This document shows positions 49,178 to 61,100 of a stretch of 64,000 bases of DNA, piece after piece. The notes under the pieces were generated by a model. The model saw nothing but the letters and a program-made list of their open reading frames with translations. It was not told the DNA's origin and searched no databases. The DNA comes from Montifringilla adamsi (Eukaryota; Chordata; Aves; Passeriformes; Passeridae). The stretch lies in the NCBI GenBank assembly GCA_017590115.1, contig JAGGNK010008781.1, positions 3,701,676 through 3,765,675 on the forward strand, read 5' to 3'. Every line of letters begins with the position of its first letter. The first letter of the stretch is position 1. The translations under genes and the position numbers were made by a program.

Positions 49178-52100
49178 TTACAGGATACTTAAATTCTCAA
49201 AGAATCCCCCCGAAAAAGGACAACAGAACAAAAAGATGGATTTCCAAATGAAAAGAATGATAATGTGACCTGGCAGGCCTGCAGCAGAAGATTCATCCAA
49301 GACTTAAATTTGATTAATGTTAAGCCCCAAAGTGCTGGGAGAAACTAGGTGCATGTTTTACAGGATGCACATCCAGTTTCTAGGGGAAGGAAGCCCCAAG
49401 TCCAGCACAGGAGAGAGCTGAGAGCCAGCCAAGGTACAGGACTGGTGACACAATGTCCTAGCAGGGATGAGGAGCACTGCAGAGAGAGAAACTGAACAAT
49501 GAACACGGCGTGAATAGTGAGACAAGAAAAATACTCCAATATTTAGCATTTACTCAATGAGCCTGAACAAATCACTTCCAACTGCAGCAGCTCACGAACA
49601 CACAGCCTCAAAGAGCGGCAGAGAAAACCGGCTTAGCAAAACAGCAAAAATTCAGAAATCAATTCCATTAGGGAAGCATTATTACCTAAACTACTCTGAG
49701 CAGACAACCTGCACTCCAGGGCAAACCTGGCAGTTGGATGAAGCAGTGTGAAATGCAGCATTTTAATAAACTTCTACCAACCAAAGCCTGTCCTCAAACC
49801 TTGTCCTCTAACAATTTCCTTGCCACAAACTTTAGTCTCTCTATTTCAGACAAATGATGGAGGTGGTTCTGCACAACATTTGTTCGTTTAAACTGCAAAA
49901 ACGCAACAGCCAGGTAAGGAAATAAGAAATCCCTTTTCTATTTATTTAACAATATTTTTTTCAAGGGCCACCTGAGTGATTTGGAGAGGAAAAAGTGTCT
50001 GGGGTAACGTGTCCAGGAAAGGAAATTCCCATGCCACAAATCCTACTAGCACATACTAATTAAAATCTACTTAAAACCTCATTATACGTATATTTAGGAA
50101 GGGAAGTGTCTGCTCTTACTGATAATAGGGAATGCAAGCTGGAATCCTGAACTCAGAGTAACTCAGATTTTACTCTGGACTGGTTTTCCCTGATCTCCAG
50201 CTAATTAACTCTATCAAAAGGAAAAGAACCACCAGCAAACAGCAAACGCACTGCAGGAACAAGGTGTCACAGGCACACTGACTGGAGAGAGCCATACTAG
50301 AATAAAACTTGGTGTTTACCTGTACCTTCAATGTCTCTCCCTGCAAGGAGCTGTCACTGTCATCATTGTCATCAGGTTTAATCAAAATAGTGTTACTGAG
50401 GAGGTGGTTCTGCACAGCCATCAGGTACCGCAAGCACGAGGACGCAGCCTTGAACACAAATAAGTAAAACTTTGCATTATCCAAACCCTTCATGAACCCT
50501 GAGTCAGGCAAGCCTCAGACTTGGAAGTTGGAGAGAGGAAAAAAAAGGTTGAGGAAGGAAAAAAGAACAAAGAAATAATTTTATATATTTAAGGAAAGAA
50601 ACTGGTTGCAAAATGCTGAATTTTGTGAAATAACTCACAAAAATATAAAGTATAACTTTGTTCAGGTTTGGAACATTACAGCAATATTCAGGAACTCTAA
50701 GAATTAATTAATTCTGAAAAGATTGTGCCACCAGAGAGATAAATGTAATTCACATTCCTGAAGGTGATGGTTCCATGCCACTCCTTCCCCACAGACCAGG
50801 ACATCCTGTTCCCTCCCAGTTTTTATGGAAGCTCAGCCTGCCTTTCTCAGGGAGCTGATCCTGCTGAAAACACCTGCCCATAGTGTTACCATCAAATGCC
50901 AGCTTTAACTCATTCCTGTCTGTCACTGGTAACTCTCTCAGCCTGTATGAACCACAACACACAACTGTGTATTTGATTCTTTAAGCTGAATATTGAGATC
51001 CACAAACTTCACTTAAACTGAACAGCAACCAGAATATAAATCCATGCATAAACCCATTCCAGCGTTACTGAATAACTTCCTTTGCTGTGAGAAATTATTC
51101 TTTTCTTCCCTGCACAGCACAAACAAAAGACAATTCTTCTCCTGGATTTGTTAAGACACAACTATAAAAGTTTCACCTCCTTGTACTCAGTGAAGAGGAT
51201 TGATTCAAGGAGAAAAAGAAGCCAGAAGCAGAGATACTTTTATCAAAACACATTTTACTTACAGGCACAGTTGAAAGAAGCCTTTGAAAGTCATCTTTAG
51301 ATACAGTTTGGCACTTGGTGATTAAGACACAAGATTCTCGGACAACAATCTTGAGGATGTAGTGCAAGAGCTCATCATTGAGTCTTCCAGAAAGGCAAGA
51401 AAGGTGGAAAATGTTAATCATTAATTACTGTGCATTATGTACAGCTCAGCTCACTCTGCAAGCTGGATGACACATTATGGGAAACCTAAACAAGGATCAA
51501 ACTTCAAATCAGACACAAAAAACCCCAAGGCTGAAATGTTTAACAATTACAACAGATTTCCAGGGGTTTGCTGCACTGTGCTGATGTAAATCTGTGATTT
51601 CTTATGGCTCCTATAAAAGACTCCTCCCAACTTCAACAGGTACTTGAGACTGGCAGTTTTACTGCTGGAAAGTCACCTACGATATGCAGAGAAATGCTAT
51701 AAAATCATTTTTATGAAATCATCATTCAAATTTACCAAGAACATGGCAAAGGACAAGGAATTCCAAACCCAGACTGGGTACAGAAGCATCCAAAGTTTGC
51801 CCTAAAATGTCAAATCTCTCCTCACCCTAATGAAATCTTCCCCCACAGACACAAACACCACTCAGGTCATGCTGCAGGAACACACCAAGCAATTCCAGCA
51901 GAAGTTCCTGCAAGTTCATTTCAAGCAAGTAACAGAAAAATACCCTATAAACAGAGGCTTTTTACCTATAATGATCATCATCTTCACTTCCAAATCTGTT
52001 GTTCTGCAGCTGCTCAGCTAAATTGGTCAGGATGACATCCCGGAGCTGGGAGAGGCCACTGTTCCTCTCTCCTGAAAGGGAAATAAACTTTTGCAAAGCA

Positions 52101-55100
52101 GCATTTTACAGAACAGATTTTATTTCCCCAATACCTCATTTAACACAGACTAGAGCTCAGGAATGGCTGCATTCCCAGGGTGACCAGAGCTGCTGCCCCA
52201 GACTGGGAGCACTTTCCCTGCCCATGGCACTGTTGGAAATTCCCTGCACTACATTCCTGTGAAGTAACAAATTACTGAGCATCAGCTGCTTCCAAAGCCA
52301 GATTCCCATTTCCTGGTAAACTCAAGGACATTATTCCCCCTCCACTGAGGTCTAACATCACCTCTCATTATTGGGTACTTAAATATTCCTTTCCCCCACC
52401 TGAACTACCCTAGGCCATGCATCCTTTTGGAAGCTGAAGCATTCCATAATTTCCTAGAAAAGCATGGATTTAAAGCAGAGTAGTGCTCAATATCCCACAC
52501 TGCTCTCCCTCTAAGCTCAAGATGTACTTTGATTTTTTGTTCTTAGAGAAGCCCCACTCTCACCAGGCAATAAGACATTCTCACCTTCAGTTAAGACCAA
52601 TTTCAATAAATTATTGATTTCAGCTTCTCCAGGATACAGGATATTTAAACCAGAGCTAAGGAAAAAACAAAACCATGCATTACTTGACGGATTTAGAAGT
52701 GAGCAAAATCATTTCAGTGGACATGTGACAAATGGCACCACACACTCAGCATCTGATGGAACATTTACAATGTCTGTGCAAAGGCTTAGAAGAGCATCCT
52801 GCAGATTTTAGCACCAATATTTAGAACATAAGCAGCTGTTTTCTCCAAGAATCTCTTGTAATCAATTATATGCTGTTGTTTAGGTCCCAAAGCTTCTCCA
52901 AGAGCTATTTGCTTCCCCCTGGAAAACTCCCCATTCATCACTTGCACACAGGGCAGCACAATCAGTTTGTTAAGAAACAGATGTCAGGAAAAATTATGAT
53001 GGCTTATAGAAAACTCCAAAAACTCTGGTGATGGGGTAAGAGCTGAGGCTTCTCTGTGCTAAGAACAGTGGAAAATACAAACACAATAATCAAGGAATCA
53101 CCACCGCTACAGTTTTGTGCTTTTTGGAGACTGGCTCTATAGAAGTCTTAATTTAAGCTACACAGAAGATTCTAGAAGGAGCATTTCAGGAACATCCCAG
53201 CTCTACAGAAACATTCCAGGTGGAGACTTTTTCCCTCTAACTTGTGATGAACTCTGTCCTTTCTATGTGAATTCCCCCACTGAGATCACAATCACTTCAA
53301 AGGAGCACTTCATGCCTGTCTGAAGTGCTGAAATCATTATGCAACTTTGCCATTTCCTTTCCCTTTTCTTTTTCAGTAACAGAAAAGAAAACTGGGATAT
53401 TTTTCAGCTCCACACTGTGAGCAGAGATTACTGCAGATTCCTTCCCTCTGGCTCATGCTGATCCACTCTGATAGAAACCTCAGGAAAAGTTATCACACAT
53501 TGCCAGCTCCCTTTGAGGGTTCCACTGGCACCAGAATCCCCCAGGGAGGAAACAGGAGGAAGGAAACATCACCCAATGCCCACCTTGGAGCTGTTTAACA
53601 AGGCACTGGAACACAGGTATTACAAGGGATCCATGCAGGTGACAGGGGACACTTTTCCCTGTCAGAAAGCACAACCCTGAAAATGCCAGGTGATCCTCCT
53701 GAGCCAAACTATTCTTCACAATTCTTCACACAAGAGTTGCACAGAGCCACAGAAATTTGGAGTGTTGTGATTCACACCAAGGAAATGCAGGTTGATCTTC
53801 CAAAGGTTTTGTTCTCAACCTCTGGAGCACTTCCCACTGGAAAAAGCAGGTTCTGTTTGTCCTTGGCACACTGGAGCCAGCATTCCTTGGCCCTGAGGTT
53901 TGCTTTATCTCCTTTTCAGGAGATACAACCACACTTTTTTTTTCCCCTGGGCCTTGAGTCTCAGAGCATGGCTCAAGTATCATTAACCCCTCCAGTATTA
54001 TTCATTCTGCTTCTCCTGATGTTCCTTTTGTTCAGGAGAACTCCAGTGTTATCACTGAGGTAAGAGCTGCCAGCACCAGCTGTGCCTTTCCCTGAACACC
54101 ACAGCAGCCAAATAAGGAACTCATTCAAATAAACTCTGCTTGAATTTAGCAACTATTTTATAATAAATATTTTAAAAAAATCCTTAAGAAAGCAAGTAAA
54201 AAAGAAACAAATTAAAAGAAAGTAATTACTACTTGTTTTTCCATCAAGATCAACACATTGTATCTCTTCTCCCACAGACAAACTGTAATAATTTTATCAT
54301 ATTGTGTCTTAAAATCCATCACACTACATTTCCTCGTATTAATGTAAAATTAAACTAAACACAATGTGAATGTTCATCTATCACCACACTTCAGAGAAAC
54401 TAAAATCTAAGTTAAGTTGAAGCTAATAAAAGATATTCACCTAATAGCCAGACAAACTTCCTTCTGGATTTCAGAGCAGATCTGATCCCTTGGGGCCATC
54501 AGTAACTGCCACAGTAACAGCCCAGACCTTCTGACAATGTCTCTGTTCCTTTCAGTTTGGGGGCTGAAGAAAAATTTGAAAACCACCTAGAAAAAATTAA
54601 AGACAAAAAAATTAATATTAAAATCATAAACATTACTTACATTAACTTATTTTCTGCAGTCAGTTTCTCAAACTATTTGTGTGGGTCTAGAAATCTGAGA
54701 GTCAGAATCTGATTTTGAATCAAAAAATGGACAGGGGGAAACACAAAGCAAGAAGGACATAACCTCTCTGTGTTTTAGTTTAATCTATAGAGATTGTTTT
54801 TAAATTAGGGCTTTTAAATGAATATATAAAATATTGCAAAGCCACTGCTAAATCAACTTCCAATGAAGTTGATCTCCATGGATTCCAATGGAGAAAAAAA
54901 AAAAAAATTAAACCCATGGTTGCCTGTACTCCAAACCAAGTTATTCATTTTTCCATGGGAGTTTTGAAGTCCATTTAAGGTTCTGTACCTGGAAGACAAC
55001 GAGGATGCAGCGGATGATGCAGGTGTCTCCATTGACCATGGCCTTTTCCATAATGTCACAGATGCTGCTCAGGTGATGGGCTTCAATGGGATGCTGCTTG

Positions 55101-58100
55101 CCCAAAAAATTGCTGATGGGGAGGTTGTTGCTGGCTGCCAGGAGGTTGAGTTGGTGGATGCACATGGCACCAACATGGTGCAGTAACTGGTTAATGACCT
55201 CATTTGTGGTTGTTGCATCCCCTGCAAGGAGAGGAGAGTTCAAATGCTGTCTATAGACACAGACTGGATCATCAGCCTATGCTTCTAAAGTGCAATAAAT
55301 CAACTTCAGGGCATAAAGGATTACCCAAACCACTTCCTATTGTGCTGAAGGCAGCAAGAACCTTGAATCTTGCCCACATCTCACTTTGTACTTTTCCCTC
55401 TCTTAAGTGAAGGCTACACCGTGACCAATATTTACAACTGTTTCAGGAATTAACTCAGCTTTTAACAGCAAGGCACTTTCTGTCTGTTTATTCTCTGCCA
55501 CTCCTCTGTTTCACTTCCCCTTTGTACAAAGTGCTGACTCGTGGGTTCCCCTCACCTTTGGGCTCTGTGATGACGTGACTCACTCCCAGCCTCTGGCACA
55601 CACAGTGGAATGCCTGGTTCCCAGGATTGCACCACTGATCAATATAATCATTGGAGCACGTCCAGATCATGTTATTCATTGTATCATAACAGGCACCTGA
55701 GAGAAGGAAAATATTTCATACATCAATTTAGCAGAAAACCAGACTGAAGCATCTTTATAGACATAGTAAATCCAAACTATTTACTTGAATGGTTTATATA
55801 AACTACGGGCATGCAACCCCACCCCACTGCAGAGTTGCTGACTGCAATTTCAATCCCAGATGGATCATTCAGGATCTGAGGGATTGCTATATTCCTTACC
55901 AAGCCCTGGCACCAGAGCCCCCCGTCCGAGCGAGCTGCCCGCAGCATCGATGAGATCTGCCCTGCTGGTGAACTGCCCATCCGAGATGTTGAACACCAGG
56001 CTGGAGGCAAGAACTACACAGAAACACAGCTCCAATCAATTCCTGAGAAGTTTATTGCATTCCAGACAGCCAAGGACTCCCAATCTGCCACAAATGGCCC
56101 TGACTTACTTTTTAAGGAGGACAAAGCGCTGGTTCCCCCGAAGAGCGAGCGCGTGGCCGAGCTGCCCGAGCCCCCCGGGGGTGGCACCAGCATCACCAGG
56201 TAGGTCCCACACGTGTAGATTGGGGTCTTCCTCAGCATCTTCAGGGGCAGCCCACAGCTCGTGTTGGCAGCTGCAACGTGCACCAGAGAAAGGTCACAAA
56301 CTGCACCTCTGCAGAACAAGGCAGAGCTCTGCTCGGGGCCTCAAGGAATCCATGTTTAGAAGCTCTGTTAAGAAGTTTCTACAGAATTCAAGAATGGTTT
56401 GGATCCCATTCCAACCTCGTGGACAGGGATACCTCTTCCAGGAGACCAAGTTGCTCAGAGCTCCATGAACCTGGCCTTGAGCATTTCCAGGGATGGGGCA
56501 TCCATGACTTCTCTGTGGCCTCCCAACCTCACACACTGAATCCCCACAAGGCTACAAAGAGTTTAATGGGTTACTAAACTAAAGAAAATAACTTCAAAAT
56601 AAAATAATAAAAAATTAGGTATAACCAAAACTATTAAGAATTGTGTGGTGATAATTACACTGAAAGCACTTGGAGCCAAAAGGTCTCCTCACATATAGAG
56701 ATCACTTGAGATTCACTATGCATTTACTATTTTAAGTTCTCCTGCTCCTCATGAGACGTAGACAGCCCAAATGATCTCCTTCCTGCAACAGCTGATCAAC
56801 ACTTTTTGAGTGCTGACTCAAGAATTAGCCAAGAATAGCCTCTTACTCTCCTTTTTCTGTAGCACTTGAGTTGTTAAATGGCAAAACACAACCTTTAAAA
56901 TAGCTCTCCAAGCTAACTCCTTGCCAAATTCCCTGGAAGCAAAGCCATTTCATGTATAATTTATTTTTATGGAAATACTTGCTATTGTTTCAAATTGAAG
57001 AAAGAAAACTCACATACTTGCGAAGGAAGAAGAGAAATAATTCAAGATAAACTGAATAAAATCTTCAGAAAAATCTAACAAAGCTCCAGATCATCCTGAA
57101 AGCCATCAGTGCATCTCATCCAAGACTCCCTCATTAAATTGGGTTGTTTGCATAAAAGAATACCCAAACATTGTGCAGATGACCTCAAAAAAGTGCAAAA
57201 TCACCTAAGATTTGTAATATTCCAGTGACTGGTGATGCAATCATTCCATTTTCTAACCTGCAGGCCATTTTTACACACCAATTAGAAGCCCAGTTCAGCT
57301 GCCAGCAGAGAAATGCAACTATCAGATTCCCCAAACTCATTCAATAATGGAATTGGAAAAGTGTGCTTCCCATTTTCCATCCCTAAACTTTCCTCACAAT
57401 CCTAATTTAGCAAAGGAATTCATAATTCCAGCATTAAGCAAGTACTGTGCAGATCTTCCAACTACACATTTCGGGGGAAAATGACAAAAATCACACAGTT
57501 AGTTTGTTTTTAAAGCTGTGCCAAAAGGTCAGTAATAAGCAGGATGGGTGCTGTGTGTGTTAAGAAATGAAAAGTGAAATGTTTCTGACCTGCCTGGTCC
57601 TCCTTGAGGGTGTTGGAGATGGTGGAGCCTGTGAGAGCAGCGAGGGTGGCCGAGGGGGAGGCGCGGTACCGGGACAGGCGGCTCAGCAGCATCTCATTGA
57701 TGCTCTTGGCAGATTCCCCCTCTTTCCTCATCAGGATAATTCTTTCCTGCAGAGGATTTGCTATACAAATGCCATTTTCTACCTGGTAAAATGGGGGGGA
57801 AAAAATACTTTAGATGTTGGAATCTATAGGTGAGAGATCACCCAAAATTTATCAGGCAGGAATATGAAGTAAAACTTTGCTGACAGAAGTTCTTGCAAAA
57901 ATAAAGTTCTGAAAGCAAGACAGGAGTATTTTTTTTGTTTGTGATTTCATGGGTCAATAAAAAAATTTAATAGAAGATATCTAACATCTTTGAGATATTT
58001 AATAAGATATCTTCTATTTATGCCTCTTCTTAAAGACAGAACTGCTTGTCGTAAACTTGAGTTTATTTAGGAAACTCTGCTTAAAAATATATAATCCTCT

Positions 58101-61100
58101 TGTATTTTCTTAGTGGTGTTTCACTTGCAAATCATTTAGCTCAATCATTTTTCCAGGCAAAAAGTGTGAGCAATGATTTCTTCAGACCATGATGTTCAGG
58201 GGATGTTTTACTGCAGAATGCATCTCTTAATGAAGATGTGATTTAGGGTGTTAGGGATTTTCCATGAGTTGTACTACTACAGCCTCCCAATTCCAGCTCC
58301 ACCATCCCACTCCATCCTCCTCTGCTGAGCAGAAATGCAGACATAAAAAACACATTTTATGCTACAAGAGAACTCATATTGCTAAATATAATAATCCTCT
58401 GGAGAGGGAATTGGACAGTTCACCTTCTGTTCTGTTCAGTTATTTCACATAAATCCATTCAGATCACGCCCATAAATATCCAAACCTAATATATCAATTA
58501 AAAAATGCTGATATTTAATTAAACTGGGTTATGCTACCAACATCAGGCATAGAAAACACACAATTTGCTTACTATAATTTCAAAAATATCCATAAAGACA
58601 GAGTGGCCTTTGGGGGTTTTTTCGTTGAGGCTTGCAGGAGACCAAATCCAGTAGAAAAAGGTGCCATCTGAAGAAAGATGCACGGTGGTCATAGTGCTGC
58701 CAACTGGGAAGTGATTTACTGGCATTGGGATTATCTGACATACCTATGAGACAGAAAGCATCTTAACAGGTCAGATTTTGCAGTTTGGCCTTACAAGTAT
58801 GAACAGTATGAAAAATAAATAGAGATCAAATGCAGTTAGTGCAGAAGAGGCTTAATATTGGACTTAGTAGTAGCATTACATTGATTTATTACCAACAGCT
58901 ATTCTGTGATATTTGCCAAATATCCAAACCAGCTCACAGATCTCAAATTTAACCTATCTAAAAATAAAAGGATCATCTCCTCTCTAATGATGGAGAACAA
59001 ACCCACAGTTTGTTCCACAAGGAAAACCCTATTGAGTCACCTACTTTCTGCAACTCCTCTTAAACATTGCTTTAAAATTGAGAAGAAAAGGGGAATCTAA
59101 ACATCCTCAGTGTGAGGGAACACACTGAACATAAATGTGTGTATCCATCCTTAAAACCACAGCAGGAAAAACCCCAAAGTAAACGAACTACCCCAGTTTT
59201 ACAAAGGGCAACAGTTGTTTATCTACAAATCACAACCAGATCTGAAACAACACCTGAATTTTGGGACAGGGGAAGAACAAAGAGCTGCTCAGGAAGAACA
59301 CATTCTTCATTTGAATCAAGTCCCATTTTGCTGTTGTTTGACTGCTTTAAGATGTGACCACACTGGAATCATGGAATATCCTGAGTGGGAAGGGATCCAC
59401 AGGGATCATTATCAAACTCTGGCCCTGCACAGACCCCCCAACAATGCCACCCTGTGCATCTCTGGGAGCATTGTCCAAATGTTCCTGCAGTTCTGGCAGC
59501 CTTGACCATGCCCTGGGGAGCCTGGGCAGTGCCCAGAACCTTCTGAAGGAAGAACCTTCCCCTGATACCCAACCTAACCCTGTCCTGACACAGCTCCAGC
59601 TGTTCCCTGGCTCCTGTCCCTGGATTGGAGCTGCCCCTCCTGAAGAAGCTGTGGATTGGGCTGAGGTCTCTCCTCAGTCTCCTCCAGGCTGAACAAGCTC
59701 TACCAGTACCCCATAATACAGAACAGTGTAATTATAGATAAATACATATATTTATATATAAGACACATTGAAACAGTAACATCTGTACCATAACTTCCAC
59801 ATTCACCACACAGCGCTTCAAGGCGGGGTTAGAAAAACGCAGTTTCACAACACGAGAAACTTCAAAGATAAAACCAATTAAAGCTAAAATGTGTGTGATT
59901 CATTCAGCCTGCTTTGTTCCTGCCCCATAACCCTGTCCCTTTTACCTGCAGGGTATGTTGATCCACGAGCTGGAACAGGTAGTGAGGTTTGCTATCAAAG
60001 GACACGGGCCGATGGAGGAGTTTGCCATTGCCAAAAGCCACCCAGCCCGTCTCCAGCTCCTCGTTCCGGCAGTACACAAACCCCCTGGAAAAAACCCACC
60101 AGGATGTTCAAACTCCTTCAACCCTGCCCTGCTTCTTAGGGTTTTATTTCAAATAACAACCACAATGCAACCACAGTGTTGAACTTTGACTGAACTTATA
60201 CTCAAGTCAGCAATTTTTGTTGTGAAAGGCTTTAAGCGTAAAAAGCCTCGTGGTTTTCAAGCAATGAAGAAGCAAGGAGGTACAGTGAGTCACAGCTGCA
60301 CTAATTACTTAATGAATCACATAATTAGCAAACAAACACTCACAAACTCAGCTATAAATAAGAAATCACAGAACTGGTCTGTAGTATATGCCTCTCAGCA
60401 GAGAATCAACCAACATACTAGACATTAAAAAATAAAATTGAATTCAAAATTCTGCTGCTGTGGAGGTTGAACTAATGGTCTCTACAGGTCTCTTCCAACC
60501 TCAACTTGTTCTTTTATTTTACACAAAACACACTCAAGAAGAATTTCAGATGAGAAACCAAACACATTAAAATAGCATTTAATAAAAATTCACAATATCA
60601 TGGAATCACAGGCTGGTTTGAGTTGGGAGGGACCTTAGAGACCACCTCCTTCCAAGCTCCGTATTCTCCAGTTTTGCTACTCCCAACATCTGGGAGAGGT
60701 GTCCCAAAACAGGAACCTTTGGGTTTCAGCAGCTCTGCAGTGTCCCTTACCTCAGAGTCCCATGCAGGCCTGACCCCAGTTTGCTGATTCCCCTGCCCAC
60801 GGAATTGGTGGTGTACAGGTAGAGCCCATCGGCCGCAAGGCACCGGCCCAGGTCTGCATCTGCAGCAGGAGCAAGGACAGCAGAGAGCAGCTCTGTAACA
60901 TTCCAGCTGGGAATTCTCCCTGGGGGTCACACCCCATAGAAACCAGCACATGCTCATGGCAGGTCACTACCAACCCTTTCTGAATACCAAATTTATTATT
61001 TGGTGCTCTAAGAGCTGCTGTAACACAGGCACAGCAGACCCAGTGGTTTTTTTTCACACCTCCTTCAAGTCTCAGAAGTGCCCAAATGGTCTCACTCGGT